Source: an uncultured Bacteroidales bacterium
GTDB lineage: Bacteria; Bacteroidota; Bacteroidia; Bacteroidales; Bacteroidaceae
Reading direction: 5' to 3'
Assembly: GCA_902778625.1 (NCBI GenBank)
Contig: CACYYM010000001.1
Location: 62,001-126,000, forward strand
Length of the DNA stretch: 64,000 bases
Both the position numbers and the translations under genes were made by a program. The notes beneath the pieces were generated by a model. That model did no database searches. It saw nothing but the letters and a program-made list of their open reading frames with translations, and was not told the DNA's origin. This document shows positions 8,526 through 17,278 of the stretch, piece after piece. Each line of letters opens with the position of its first letter. The stretch's first letter is position 1.

Positions 8526-9260
8526 TCAATTTTTCCCATCCTTTTCAGAGATGTACTGCATGAACTTTTCTGTGTCGTAGTTCAGGATGAGTTCGTCAGG
8601 AAATTCGGTCTCTTGCAAGAGCGGCCAGATGAAACTGTAGTTGGCAATGTCGTAGCTGATATGGGCGTCGCTGCTCAGGACGATGGGCACTTCGTACTGC
8701 TTGCACAGGCGCAGTATCTCGAGGTTGTTCGCGAGGGCCGTCTCCTTGTTTCGGCGGGGATTGAGGCTACTATTGTTGATTTCGAGCAAGGTTTTCGTTT
8801 CCTTTGCTGCCAACACGACGGGCTCGAACAAAAGTTCGGCAGTGCCGTCGCCCGGATGCGAAATGATTTGCGTCCACGGATTGCGGATGGCGTTTATCAT
8901 GCCTCTCGTGTTCTCCTCAATTGTACCGCCTTCCCAACAAAGCAGATGGATGCCGGCAATGCGGATGTCGAGCATCTTGTAATAATACTCGTCGAGGTCG
9001 AGCGTACCCTTCGTGTCAAGAATGTTCAGCTCAGCACCAAGCAAGAGACGCAGGTCGCCAATCTGTCGGGGCACTACGTGCAAGTTACGGAAATAGATGG
9101 GGTTGCAGGTGCCTGGAATGCCCGGAGCATGCTCCGTGATGCCAAGTATGTCGAGCCCTTTCTGCTGAGCGGCTGCCACCATTTCCTGCAAGCTGCTGTA
9201 GGCATGGCCGCTCATGATGGTGTGCGTGTGGACGTCAAGTGATATCTTCTTCATCTTCAA
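8526..9260 (-). CDS. PHP-domain phosphatase/phosphoesterase (YcdX type)
   Basis: A 244-residue PHP-superfamily protein. It opens with the metal-binding motif LDVHTHTIMSGHA, then GLDILGITEHAP (about 35-46), with further ligands in IAGIHLLC, IISHPGD and VLSSDAH. This arrangement matches the YcdX group of trinuclear-zinc phosphatases. The physiological substrate is unknown. The protein is cytoplasmic, with no signal sequence. Its start region overlaps the end of the RluA-type gene by 26 bp, and it is the last gene of a minus-strand run beginning at dapB. Confidence 0.88.
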   Translation of the reverse strand: MKMKKISLDVHTHTIMSGHAYSSLQEMVAAAQQKGLDILGITEHAPGIPGTCNPIYFRNLHVVPRQIGDLRLLLGAELNILDTKGTLDLDEYYYKMLDIRIAGIHLLCWEGGTIEENTRGMINAIRNPWTQIISHPGDGTAELLFEPVVLAAKETKTLLEINNSSLNPRRNKETALANNLEILRLCKQYEVPIVLSSDAHISYDIANYSFIWPLLQETEFPDELILNYDTEKFMQYISEKDGKN

Positions 9261-10830
9261 ATGTTTTATCTTCGAATGTAATACTGTAAGCGTGGAGCAT
9301 CAACCGCTGTGACGCCCTTCCATAAAGTCTGTCGCCGACGATGGGATTGTTCAGTCCAAGCGGGTGGGCGCAGTGAACGCGAAGCTGATGGGTGCGGCCT
9401 GTAACTGGTCGAAGCTCCAACAATGCGTGACCGTCTTTGTTGTCGAGCACCTTGTATTGCGTCTCTGCTGGCTTGCCATGCTCTTTATCTACCATCTGCC
9501 GGGGGCGGTCGTCGATGTCGGGACGCAAGGGCAAGCTTATTGTGCCCTCTTCTCCGACGGACATCTCGCGCTCCAACAAAGCATGATAAACCTTGTGGAT
9601 GCGTCGGTGTAGGAAAAGTTCCTGCAGCTCGTGGTACTTCTCTTCGGTCAAAGCAATGAGCATCAGGCCGCTCGTATCCATATCGAGACGATGCACAATG
9701 AGTGGGCCTTTTGCCGATGGAATGGAGCTTTTTATTGCATCCTGCACGTTTGGCAGCTCGTCTTTGCCTGGCACGGAAAGCATCCCCGCCGGTTTGCTCA
9801 CAACTGCCAACTCCTTATTATTATATATAATGTGTAGCTGCAAAAGCAACTTTTCCTGATCTGCAAGCAAAGGATTCGCTTCGACGTTGAGCCCCTGAAG
9901 CATGTGGCGAAGGATGGGACGGCATTTGCTATTACAAGCCGGATAGTAATGTCCGTCGTGCCTCACTTCATCAACCGGCGAAGCGCCCACCCAGAACTCT
10001 GCCATACAAAGCGGCTGCAGACATTCTCTGTATGCGGCTTGCAGCAATCTCGGCGCGCAACACTCCCCTGCCCCAGACGGCGGAACAGCAGGAGCAAAGA
10101 GCTCAGGTAGGGCTTTTTCCTCTCCTTTCGCATTGAGAAACACAAACTGGCGGAACAACCATTGCTGCAAGGCGATGCTTCGCTCATGGCGTTCTTGCTG
10201 CAGTCTTTTTATCTCGTCTTGCTTCTCTCGCAGCGTTGCCTCATCTTCAAGAACACGTTGCTCCCAAGCTTGTTTCAATCTTCGAAATTCCGCCTTTTGG
10301 AATTGACTCTCTCGAACGAGCCTTCGCTCATTTTCGCCCATTTCATCGGGAAAAATAGACTTACGCTGGACATCACGCTCTGCTTTACTTCGCTGCATCA
10401 GCCTCTTGTATGCGGCAAGCTCTTCGTCCATCTTCGCTCGCAAAGGACTCGGCCTTAAGGCACTCTCGAGTAAGGCAATCCGACGGTTGATGTCGCTGAT
10501 GGCAGCCTCTTCCTCCTGAAAGTGGCAACCGGGAGCCATGAGGTCGAAGACTGGCGGAACGAAGTACGGATGCTGCGTCTTGCCGTCGAGCGTACCAGAA
10601 AAGGCTGCAAGGAAACCCCGCTCGCTGCCTTTCGCTACCACCAATACCCCAAGCATCTTGCCTTTCTCCAATTCCTCGTGCCACTCTTCATGCTGATTGA
10701 CATACGCTTGCACTTCGTTCGCCGCCGCAACACACAGCGGATGGGGCTCGTAGCAAAAGGGAAAGGTGAACTGCTCTGGCGCGTTTACCTCCTTAAAACA
10801 GGCAGGCAAGGAATGCAAAGTTACAGCCAT
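9235..10830 (-). CDS. RluA-family pseudouridine synthase with long N-terminal extension
   Basis: A 531-residue protein. The C-terminal ~200 residues are a RluA-type pseudouridine synthase, with VVSKPAGMLSVPG (about 343-355) and the catalytic motif HRLDMDTSG (380-388, catalytic Asp D383), and later RTHQLRVHCAHPLG. The first ~300 residues are an extension containing a charged, probably coiled-coil segment (about 130-220). Ordinary RluA enzymes are about 220-330 residues, so this is a long form. The RNA target is presumably rRNA or tRNA. It overlaps the WbqC-like gene upstream by 10 bp and the PHP gene downstream by 26 bp, so translation is likely coupled. Confidence 0.92.
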   Translation of the reverse strand: MAVTLHSLPACFKEVNAPEQFTFPFCYEPHPLCVAAANEVQAYVNQHEEWHEELEKGKMLGVLVVAKGSERGFLAAFSGTLDGKTQHPYFVPPVFDLMAPGCHFQEEEAAISDINRRIALLESALRPSPLRAKMDEELAAYKRLMQRSKAERDVQRKSIFPDEMGENERRLVRESQFQKAEFRRLKQAWEQRVLEDEATLREKQDEIKRLQQERHERSIALQQWLFRQFVFLNAKGEEKALPELFAPAVPPSGAGECCAPRLLQAAYRECLQPLCMAEFWVGASPVDEVRHDGHYYPACNSKCRPILRHMLQGLNVEANPLLADQEKLLLQLHIIYNNKELAVVSKPAGMLSVPGKDELPNVQDAIKSSIPSAKGPLIVHRLDMDTSGLMLIALTEEKYHELQELFLHRRIHKVYHALLEREMSVGEEGTISLPLRPDIDDRPRQMVDKEHGKPAETQYKVLDNKDGHALLELRPVTGRTHQLRVHCAHPLGLNNPIVGDRLYGRASQRLMLHAYSITFEDKTFEDEEDIT

Positions 10831-11378
10831 AGAAGGCCCTCCGGTCCTTGGTTAAAGAGCAAATCCACGATGCTGAGATTGGGCAAGAAGCCGTGCTTGG
10901 AGGCAAACATTTGGTAGTAAGGTCGGACTTCAAAGGCTGGCAACTGAGCAAACGCATCGCCCTCATATGATGTTGTTCTTGTGACAGGTTTGCAGATGTC
11001 GAGCAGCGAAGCGACCAACATCATCAGCTCCTCGTTGAAATCTGCAAGGAAATCCCACTTTTTTTCGTAAAAAGGGGCGAATTCATCGGCATAATACTCG
11101 AAGAAAGGCGACTGCCTGTAACTGCTTTCTAGGGCAATCCAATGCTGATGCCTCCAGTTGCCGTGGTCGCTGATTCGCACATCGCGCATCATCGTCTTGC
11201 CTTCAGTCTTAACGATAGGAATGCTGAGGGCAAGCGGTCCCGACGGGCTGTCTATCCGACAACGGTTGCGAAGAGTTTGCTTCGTAAAGTGGTCGCAGAC
11301 CTCGTACCGCACTTCATCATTGCGATAGTAGGCACTGAAGTGAGAGACGGGAGCGAGGTAGCAACAGGGCAGCAACAC
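10821..11378 (-). CDS. WbqC-like family protein
   Basis: A 185-residue cytoplasmic protein of the WbqC-like family. The recognisable opening segment is PCCYLAPVSHFSAYY, followed by the RNRCRIDSPSGPLALSIPI region; further on comes GNWRHQHWIALESSYRQSPFFEYY (about 94-117), which is typical of the family. WbqC proteins were first noted in O-antigen clusters, but their activity is not firmly established. Here it sits between lepB (14 bp upstream) and the RluA-type gene (10-bp overlap), so it is in a housekeeping operon rather than a polysaccharide cluster. Confidence 0.85.
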   Translation of the reverse strand: MLLPCCYLAPVSHFSAYYRNDEVRYEVCDHFTKQTLRNRCRIDSPSGPLALSIPIVKTEGKTMMRDVRISDHGNWRHQHWIALESSYRQSPFFEYYADEFAPFYEKKWDFLADFNEELMMLVASLLDICKPVTRTTSYEGDAFAQLPAFEVRPYYQMFASKHGFLPNLSIVDLLFNQGPEGLLWL

Positions 11379-11392
11379 GGCAGAAGAGGCAA

Positions 11393-12841
11393 CTACTTGA
11401 TGTTATCGACAAGCGAGAACAGGCGATTCCATCGAATATGGTGGCCGCTGAACCATGCCCTGTCTGCATCTGTACTGAGCCATATAAAGATAGGTTTACC
11501 CACAATGTGGTCCTCGGGAACAAAGCCCCAATAGCGTGAGTCGGCAGAGCAGTGGCGGTTGTCGCCCTGCATCCAGTAGTAGTCCATCTTGAAGGTGTAC
11601 TCCGAAGCCTTCTGTCCATTGATGAGGATGTCGCCTTCGTCAGTTATCTTCAGGTCGTTGCCCTCATAAATACGGATGGGACGCTCGTAGATGGCGATAT
11701 TGTCCAACGTCAGCTTGATGCTCTCGCCCTTCTTCGGAATCCAAATCGGCCCGTAATTGTCCTGCGTCCAGCCCGTGTAGGCGTTCTGCGGATACAGTCC
11801 CATGTCGCGATCAAGAATGGGTGTGATGCTTTCCACGTATTCCGTGTGTGCCTCCAGCGCCTTCTTTGCCTCGGCAGTCAGAGGTATCTCGCCGCTTGCA
11901 TACAAGTCCTTTACGTCCTTGACACTCAGGCCAAGTTCATAGATGAGGGCATCAGGGAGATAGTTTGTCTTGAGCTGAACGTGGTAATTGAACTGCACAT
12001 TCTTGGGCGCAGGGTTCTCCTTGCCATCCAGATAGACTACCTTATCTCGTATCTCGAGCGTTTGTCCGGGAAGTCCGATGCAACGCTTCACATAGTTCTC
12101 ACGACGGTCAACAGGACGCCAACCCACTTCTCCGAAGTCTTGCGAGTTAAGTCGAATGTACTGACGTCCTAGCTCATAGACCGTGCTGTAATACTGTCTT
12201 TGCTGCAACGGAGTCAAGTCTTCAGGCTGCGGAACCGTACCCGTCTGCTGCTGATAGAGCTGCGTGCCGATACCGTAACACATGGCATAGTACTCGGTTT
12301 GGTATTTGACTTCGCTGACGATGGTGTCGCCTGCGGGGTAGTTGAACACGACGATGTCGTTGAGTTGGATGGGCTTAGGCGTCACTCTCTTGTATTTCCA
12401 TTGCGGCCACTCCAAGTAGCTCTTGCCGCCAAAGGGAAGTGTGTGCTGGCAAAGCGGCATGTGAAGCGGCGTCTGCGGCACTCTTGGTCCGTAGCTCATC
12501 TTGCTTACAAGCAGATAGTCGCCGACCAGCAAGCTCTTCTCGAGCGAGCTCGAAGGGATGGTGTAGTTCTGGAAGAAGTAGATGTTGACGAAGTAAACAG
12601 CGACGAGGGCAAAGACGATGGCATCGACCCAGCTCATCACGGTCCTTACAACGGGGTTCTCCGCATCCTTCCACCACGTCCATGGAATGCGTTTGGTAAT
12701 GTAGGCATCAAAGATGAAAGGCACGATGATGAGTCCCCACCAGGCATCTACCCAGTAGAGGAAGGCAAGGTAAAGGGCGATGGCGATAATGCCTTTTGCC
12801 CAGTCTTTTGCTGTCGGTTGATATTTTTTCTTTTTGGTCAT
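11393..12841 (-). CDS. lepB: Signal peptidase I
   Basis: A 482-residue membrane serine protease of family S26 that removes signal peptides from exported proteins. Three N-terminal hydrophobic stretches lie at about 14-30, 33-46 and 71-91. The catalytic serine is S99 in TIPSSSLEKSL (PSGSM in most bacteria). The lysine-bearing box is NYVKRCIGLPGQTLEI, and the C-terminal box is GDNRHCSADSRYWGFVP. It is longer than the E. coli enzyme owing to insertions between the boxes, which I regard as usual for Bacteroidetes. It starts 5 bp after dapB and is followed by the WbqC-like gene. Confidence 0.95.
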   Translation of the reverse strand: MTKKKKYQPTAKDWAKGIIAIALYLAFLYWVDAWWGLIIVPFIFDAYITKRIPWTWWKDAENPVVRTVMSWVDAIVFALVAVYFVNIYFFQNYTIPSSSLEKSLLVGDYLLVSKMSYGPRVPQTPLHMPLCQHTLPFGGKSYLEWPQWKYKRVTPKPIQLNDIVVFNYPAGDTIVSEVKYQTEYYAMCYGIGTQLYQQQTGTVPQPEDLTPLQQRQYYSTVYELGRQYIRLNSQDFGEVGWRPVDRRENYVKRCIGLPGQTLEIRDKVVYLDGKENPAPKNVQFNYHVQLKTNYLPDALIYELGLSVKDVKDLYASGEIPLTAEAKKALEAHTEYVESITPILDRDMGLYPQNAYTGWTQDNYGPIWIPKKGESIKLTLDNIAIYERPIRIYEGNDLKITDEGDILINGQKASEYTFKMDYYWMQGDNRHCSADSRYWGFVPEDHIVGKPIFIWLSTDADRAWFSGHHIRWNRLFSLVDNIK

Positions 12842-12846
12842 GACAT

Positions 12847-13560
12847 TTAGAATTTGAATAAGTCGGACATCGTAAGCAGGCCAGAGTGCTCTACCGTATA
12901 TTCTGCCGCGAGGACGGCACCTAGAGCAAAACCCCGACGGCTGTGGGCATCGTGGGTGATTGTTATCATATCTTCGGGCGAATCATACGTAATGGAATGA
13001 ATGCCAGGCACTTCCTTGCGACGGATATCATCGATACGGAGAACACCTTCATTAGTCTCGTGCAGTCCCCAACGCTGTTTGCGGTCCAGGTTTTCCACGA
13101 TTTGCTCCGCCAAGGTTATGGCTGTGCCGGACGGCGCATCGAGCTTGTGGACATGATGCGTCTCGACGATGTTGACGTCATACTGCGTGAAGCGGTTCAT
13201 TATCTTAGCAAGATAGGTGTTGACAGCACTGAAGATGGCGACGCCCACACTGAAGTTCGAGGCCCAGAAGAGCGTTTTGCCAGCCTCGCAAGCCTGCTTC
13301 ACGTCGTCGCCATGTTCCTTCATCCAGCCAGTACTTCCGCTGACGACTTTCACGCCAGCCCGCCATGCCTTGAGGTAGTTGTCGTAGGCCGTCCATGGCG
13401 TTGTGAACTCGATGGCAACGTCTGCACTTGCAAAAGCGGGGCTATTAAACTCGTCTTGATTGTCGATATCGATGATGCTGACGATTTCGTGACCACGTGA
13501 AACGGCTATTTCCTCAATCATACGGCCCATCTTGCCGTACCCGATAAGTGCTATTTTCAT
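12847..13560 (-). CDS. dapB: 4-hydroxy-tetrahydrodipicolinate reductase
   Basis: A 237-residue NAD(P)H-dependent reductase of the diaminopimelate/lysine pathway. It has the nucleotide-binding LIGYGKMGR at the N-terminus and the DapB signature ETHHVHKLDAPSGTA, containing the catalytic His and Lys. It is first in a minus-strand run with lepB, WbqC-like, RluA-type and PHP genes, with no large gaps. A CAAAAGTA box (TACTTTTG on the minus strand) lies 23 bp upstream of the ATG. Confidence 0.96.
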   Translation of the reverse strand: MKIALIGYGKMGRMIEEIAVSRGHEIVSIIDIDNQDEFNSPAFASADVAIEFTTPWTAYDNYLKAWRAGVKVVSGSTGWMKEHGDDVKQACEAGKTLFWASNFSVGVAIFSAVNTYLAKIMNRFTQYDVNIVETHHVHKLDAPSGTAITLAEQIVENLDRKQRWGLHETNEGVLRIDDIRRKEVPGIHSITYDSPEDMITITHDAHSRRGFALGAVLAAEYTVEHSGLLTMSDLFKF

Positions 13561-13582
13561 ACGTTACAGAATAATTTTCGTG

Positions 13583-13590
13583 CAAAAGTA
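13583..13590 (-). promoter_or_regulatory. -7 box for dapB operon
   Basis: Minus-strand TACTTTTG fits the TAnnTTTG element. It is placed back to back with the plus-strand box at 13613, giving a compact divergent promoter region. Confidence 0.6.
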
Positions 13591-13612
13591 CTGCTTTTCG
13601 AGCAATTTTGCG

Positions 13613-13620
13613 TACTTTTG
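13613..13620 (+). promoter_or_regulatory. -7 box for DUF2851 gene
   Basis: Plus-strand TACTTTTG lies 34 bp before the ATG at 13655. Confidence 0.6.
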
Positions 13621-13654
13621 TTTCACAAAATAAGTTAACAGAGCCAAAATAAGT

Positions 13655-14881
13655 ATGGAAAGGCTGCTGCACTACGTATGGAAGCACAAGATATTGCCGC
13701 TTAAGCCACTCACAACGGAGGATGGGCAAGAGCTGGAGGTCATCGACCCTGGTTTGCACAATCACGACCAAGGTCCTGACTTCTTCAATGCCAAGATTCG
13801 ACTGGCCGGAACGGTTTGGGCGGGCAATGTCGAGGTGCATCTCCGTTCGTCGGACTGGTACAGACACCACCACGAAAGTGACGCGGCCTACAACAGCGTC
13901 ATCCTTCATGTCGTGGGAGAAATCGACGGAGAGGTCGTGACGCAGGAAGGAAAGACACTTCCGCAGGTCCAACTCGACATTCCAGAGGGCATCCGTCAGA
14001 GTTACGAAGAGCTCTGCCGAACAGAGGATTATCCACGCTGCCACCGCATAATTTCCTCGATTCCATCGATAAAAACGCATCAGTGGATGGACGCCCTGCT
14101 CGTTGAAAGACTGAAGGAGAGGTCGGAAAAGGTAGCCGAAAGAGCAGAGCGAACTGGTGGCGATTGGGAACGCGCCACGTTTGTCACTTTGAGTCGAAGT
14201 TTCGGCTTTGGTCTGAACGGCGATGCCTTCGAGCGTTGGGCCATGCGGATTCCACTCTCGGCTGCTGGCAAACATCGCGACGACCTGTTCCAAATCGAGG
14301 CACTCTTCCTTGGAATGGCGGGCCTTATCGATGATGTCGAGCCCCACAAGAGCAGTCAGGAAGTCCATCTTCTCCAGCAGGAATTCGAGTTTCTGAAGCA
14401 CAAATTCAGCCTCGAAAACCCGATGAAACGGGAGGATTGGCGTTTCCTGCGAACCCGTCCGAGCAACTTTCCCAATATGCGTATCCTGCAAATCGCAGAA
14501 CTCTATCACAGCGGACGAGCCCAGATGAGCAGGCTGCTTGAGGCAAAGAGTGTGGAAGAATTGCAAACATGCCTCGCCGTAAAGGGAATGACGGCAGCCA
14601 GTCGTCGACTACTTATTATCAATACAGTGGTGCCGCTCCTGTTCGCATACGGTCGGCACACCAGCAACGAAGACATTTGCCAGCGATCCATCCGGCTCCT
14701 GGAGGAGCTTCCTGCAGAGAACAACTACATTCTACGACAATGGAACGACTGCGGACTGAAGGTCAAGACGGCAGCCGACAGCCAAGCTCTCATCCAGCTG
14801 AAACGCCAATACTGCGACAGGATAGACTGCCTCAGATGCAGGTTCGGTTACGAGTATCTCAAGGGAGGAGAAAAAAGATAG
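13655..14881 (+). CDS. DUF2851 family protein
   Basis: A 408-residue soluble protein of the DUF2851 family, which is common in Bacteroidetes and uncharacterised. The typical N-terminal segments are MERLLHYVWKHKILP and DQGPDFFNAKIRL, then WAGNVEVHLRSSDWYRHH (about 54-71). A cysteine-bearing C-terminus (QYCDRIDCLRCRFG) could bind a metal. The N-terminal part resembles a nuclease-like fold in sequence feel (GNVEVHLRSSDW), but that is a guess. The 22-bp repeat array AT-1 begins immediately at its stop codon. Confidence 0.85.
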   Translation: MERLLHYVWKHKILPLKPLTTEDGQELEVIDPGLHNHDQGPDFFNAKIRLAGTVWAGNVEVHLRSSDWYRHHHESDAAYNSVILHVVGEIDGEVVTQEGKTLPQVQLDIPEGIRQSYEELCRTEDYPRCHRIISSIPSIKTHQWMDALLVERLKERSEKVAERAERTGGDWERATFVTLSRSFGFGLNGDAFERWAMRIPLSAAGKHRDDLFQIEALFLGMAGLIDDVEPHKSSQEVHLLQQEFEFLKHKFSLENPMKREDWRFLRTRPSNFPNMRILQIAELYHSGRAQMSRLLEAKSVEELQTCLAVKGMTAASRRLLIINTVVPLLFAYGRHTSNEDICQRSIRLLEELPAENNYILRQWNDCGLKVKTAADSQALIQLKRQYCDRIDCLRCRFGYEYLKGGEKR

Positions 14882-14962
14882 CGTGGTTAAAATAAAAACT
14901 TAACACGTTAAAATGCCTAACTTAACACGTTAAAATGATCAACTTAACACGTTAAAATTTGA
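14882..14962. repeat. 22-bp-pitch array AT-1
   Basis: Three near-identical 22-bp units begin at 14897, 14919 and 14941 (shared part AACTTAACACGTTAAAA), preceded by a partial unit. The centres CGTG/CACG lie at 14882, 14904, 14926 and 14948, exactly 22 bp apart. Each core is TAAC-AC-GTTA, a palindrome around AC, the same architecture as the GC-rich arrays. Confidence 0.92.
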
Positions 14963-14994
14963 GACAACACTAGGCTCATGAAAAAACATAACAC

Positions 14995-15405
14995 ATGAAA
15001 GAATACGCATACAAACTTAAGATGAAAGTTCGCGACTATGAGTGCGACCTCGAGGGAATCGTCAACAATGCTAATTATCAGCATTATATGGAGCACACCC
15101 GCCATGAGTTTTTGCTCGAGGCAGGTATCAGCTTTGCCGAGATGCTGGAGCAGAACATCGTCTCCGTCGTGGCTCGCATCACAATCGACTACAAGACGCC
15201 GCTCCGTAGCCGCGATGAATTCCTCTCTTGCCTCAATGTCCGATTGGAAGGCATCCGCTACGTCTTCTGTCAAGACATCTATCGTGTGAGCGATATGAAA
15301 CTGGCAGCAAAGGGAAAAGTCGATGTCGTATGCCTCGTTGACGGCAAGCTCAGTCGCTGTCCTGAACTGGAAGAGAAACTGAAAGCCCATTGTCCAGAAC
15401 TATGA
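14995..15405 (+). CDS. Hotdog-fold acyl-CoA thioesterase (YbgC/4HBT)
   Basis: A 136-residue single-domain hotdog thioesterase. The active-site region VRDYECDLEGIVNNANYQHY (about 12-31) carries the Asp/Gly-x-Val/Asn-Tyr pattern of the 4HBT/YbgC family, followed by the YMEHTRHEFL helix. It hydrolyses acyl-CoA or acyl-ACP thioesters; the substrate length cannot be told. Its stop codon overlaps the dprA start (ATGA), so the two genes are coupled. Confidence 0.9.
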   Translation: MKEYAYKLKMKVRDYECDLEGIVNNANYQHYMEHTRHEFLLEAGISFAEMLEQNIVSVVARITIDYKTPLRSRDEFLSCLNVRLEGIRYVFCQDIYRVSDMKLAAKGKVDVVCLVDGKLSRCPELEEKLKAHCPEL

Positions 15406-16532
15406 CTGACCAAGAGACTCTATACATGATGGCTTTGACGCAGGTTCCTTCGCTGAGCCTCACGAACCTGCATCTGCTGATTGATGAGCTGGGTTCTGCT
15501 TCTGCAATCTACGAAAACCGCAAGAATCTCAAGCAAGTTCTACCATCGGCTTCACCCAAATTTCTCGATGGAATGGGCGATTTTTGCAATTATCTGAAGC
15601 GAGCCGAAGAGGAACTTGAGTTCTGCAGAAAGGGCAAAATCCGTTGTTTAGGCTTGAACGACGAGGACTATCCGCAGCGACTCAAGGACTGCAACGACGC
15701 TCCTGTCCTGCTCTACTATCGCGGTTCTGCCAATCTCAACTCGCAACACATTGTCAGTATGGTAGGCACGCGACAGATTACAAACTATGGGAAGGACCTC
15801 TGCCGCTCGTTTGTTCGCGACTTGAAACAGGTTTGCCCGGATGCTTTGGTAGTGAGCGGACTGGCTTACGGTGTTGATGTGAATTGTCATCGGGCTGCTC
15901 TGGAACAAGGTTTGGAGACGGTCGGCGTGCTTGCTCACGGGCTCGACCAGATCTATCCGCGTCATCATCGGGAGACCGCAAAGCAGATGGTCGATCAGGG
16001 AGGTTTGCTGACTGAGTACATGTCGAACACCATAATTGACAAAAGAAACTTCGTGCAAAGGAATCGCATCGTGGCAGGTGTGTCGGATGCGGTCATCGTG
16101 GTGGAAAGCGCAACAAAAGGCGGTTCCCTCATCACCGCAGAGATTGCACAAAGTTACAATAGGCAGGTGTGGGCTTTCCCTGGTCGCGTCTTCGACACCT
16201 ACTCGTCGGGATGCAACATGCTCATCTTCAAGAACAAAGCTTCGCTGTTAACCAACGCCGAAGACTTCTGCCTGGAAATGGGATGGACGGATGATGTGCA
16301 ACACCAGAAGCAACTCTCCGAAGGCATACAGCAAGAGCTCTTCGCTGACGATTATAGTGCCGAGGAACAAGCTGTCCTACAGGCACTTGCAAGGGACGAC
16401 AGCAAGCAGATAAACGTCCTCGCAGTCGAGACAAATATCGCGATTGGCGAGCTCTCCAGCCTCCTCTTTTCGCTCGAAATGAAAGGCGCTGTTCAATCAC
16501 TCGTCGGAGGCAGGTACAAATTGCGTCGCTGA
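15402..16532 (+). CDS. dprA: DNA-processing protein DprA
   Basis: A 376-residue DprA/Smf homologue, which loads RecA on incoming single-stranded DNA during transformation. An N-terminal helical SAM-like region precedes the Rossmann-like DprA core with VGTRQITNYG, VSGLAYGVDVNCHRAAL, GVLAHGLDQIYPRHH and GSLITAEIA. A winged-helix domain forms the last ~65 residues. An upstream TTG at 15390 is in frame, but I prefer the ATG at 15402 because it forms an ATGA overlap with the thioesterase stop. No other competence gene lies adjacent, although a ComEA-like HhH protein is encoded at 28.8 kb. Confidence 0.95.
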   Translation: MTDQETLYMMALTQVPSLSLTNLHLLIDELGSASAIYENRKNLKQVLPSASPKFLDGMGDFCNYLKRAEEELEFCRKGKIRCLGLNDEDYPQRLKDCNDAPVLLYYRGSANLNSQHIVSMVGTRQITNYGKDLCRSFVRDLKQVCPDALVVSGLAYGVDVNCHRAALEQGLETVGVLAHGLDQIYPRHHRETAKQMVDQGGLLTEYMSNTIIDKRNFVQRNRIVAGVSDAVIVVESATKGGSLITAEIAQSYNRQVWAFPGRVFDTYSSGCNMLIFKNKASLLTNAEDFCLEMGWTDDVQHQKQLSEGIQQELFADDYSAEEQAVLQALARDDSKQINVLAVETNIAIGELSSLLFSLEMKGAVQSLVGGRYKLRR

Positions 16533-16629
16533 AGCCCACACGATGCGACATATAGAACAGGAAAAGGAAATTTAGCACACCTGAAGTGGTAAAAAATATG
16601 CAAGGTGACTAATTTTTCTTGCAAAATGT

Positions 16630-16659
16630 TTGCAAATAAGAAAATAATTCCTACCTTTG
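16630..16659 (+). promoter_or_regulatory. Promoter of greA leader
   Basis: A -33 type TTTGC at about 16630 and a -7 box TACCTTTG at 16652-16659 are separated by about 18 bp, a full Bacteroidetes promoter. The likely start is near 16666, some 130 bp before the greA ATG. Confidence 0.7.
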
Positions 16660-16690
16660 CAGACGGCTAACATAAAAAACGAAAAATGTT

Positions 16691-16730
16691 AAGGGTTCCG
16701 ACTTCATCTGTCGGGATTCTTCTTTTTTTT
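16691..16730 (+). terminator. Intrinsic terminator/attenuator in greA leader
   Basis: A continuous 12-bp stem including G-U pairs (16691-16702 with 16710-16721) has a 7-nt loop TTCATCT and is followed by an unbroken run of T. It lies 35-70 bp downstream of the greA promoter, so a transcript from that promoter would meet it before greA. The 160 bp back to dprA, with a promoter in between, makes it less likely to serve only dprA. Confidence 0.8.
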
Positions 16731-16797
16731 CGTGTTTGACCTAAGGCCAAAAGGCTATATATATAGATAATGTATAATTAAAACATAAACTAATTAA

Positions 16798-17265
16798 ATG
16801 GCTTACATGACACAAAAAGGCTACGACGAGCTCGTAGCAAAGCTGCAGCACATGGAAAGCATCGACAGACCTGCCGCTAGTGCTGCCATCGCAGAGGCAC
16901 GCGACAAGGGAGACCTGTCGGAGAACGCTGAGTATGATGCTGCTAAAGAGTGGCAGAGCAAGCTCGAGACTGAGATTGCAATGCTCAAGAAGACTATTAT
17001 CGAGGCAAAGATCATTGACACTACCCACCTCGACACCAGCACAGTGCAGATCCTTTCGACCGTCGAACTGCGCAACGTAAAGAACAAGATGACGATGAAA
17101 TACACGATCGTCAGTGCCACAGAGGCAGACCTGCGTAGCGGCAAGATCAGCGTGGAGACACCAATTGCCAAGGGCTTGTTGGGCAAGAAGGTAGGCGACG
17201 TCGTAGAGATTAAAGTGCCTCAGGGCACCATTCAGCTCGAAGTGATCAGCATTCACTTTGACTAA
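16798..17265 (+). CDS. greA: Transcription elongation factor GreA
   Basis: A 155-residue GreA. It has the N-terminal coiled coil with MTQKGYDELVAKLQHM and the tip region IAEARDKGDLSENAEYDAAK (about 37-56), whose acidic residues reach into the RNA polymerase secondary channel to stimulate cleavage of backtracked RNA. The C-terminal FKBP-like domain has SVETPIAKGLLGKKVGD. It is followed 52 bp later by a HIT gene. The 130-bp leader contains a terminator-like hairpin, pointing to attenuation. Confidence 0.97.
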   Translation: MAYMTQKGYDELVAKLQHMESIDRPAASAAIAEARDKGDLSENAEYDAAKEWQSKLETEIAMLKKTIIEAKIIDTTHLDTSTVQILSTVELRNVKNKMTMKYTIVSATEADLRSGKISVETPIAKGLLGKKVGDVVEIKVPQGTIQLEVISIHFD

Positions 17266-17278
17266 AAGGAGAGATTCT

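Noticed and set aside
16686-16739. A 17-codon leader peptide overlapping the greA leader terminator
   Set aside because: There is no ribosome-binding evidence and no run of regulatory codons; mentioned only as a possibility in the leader finding.
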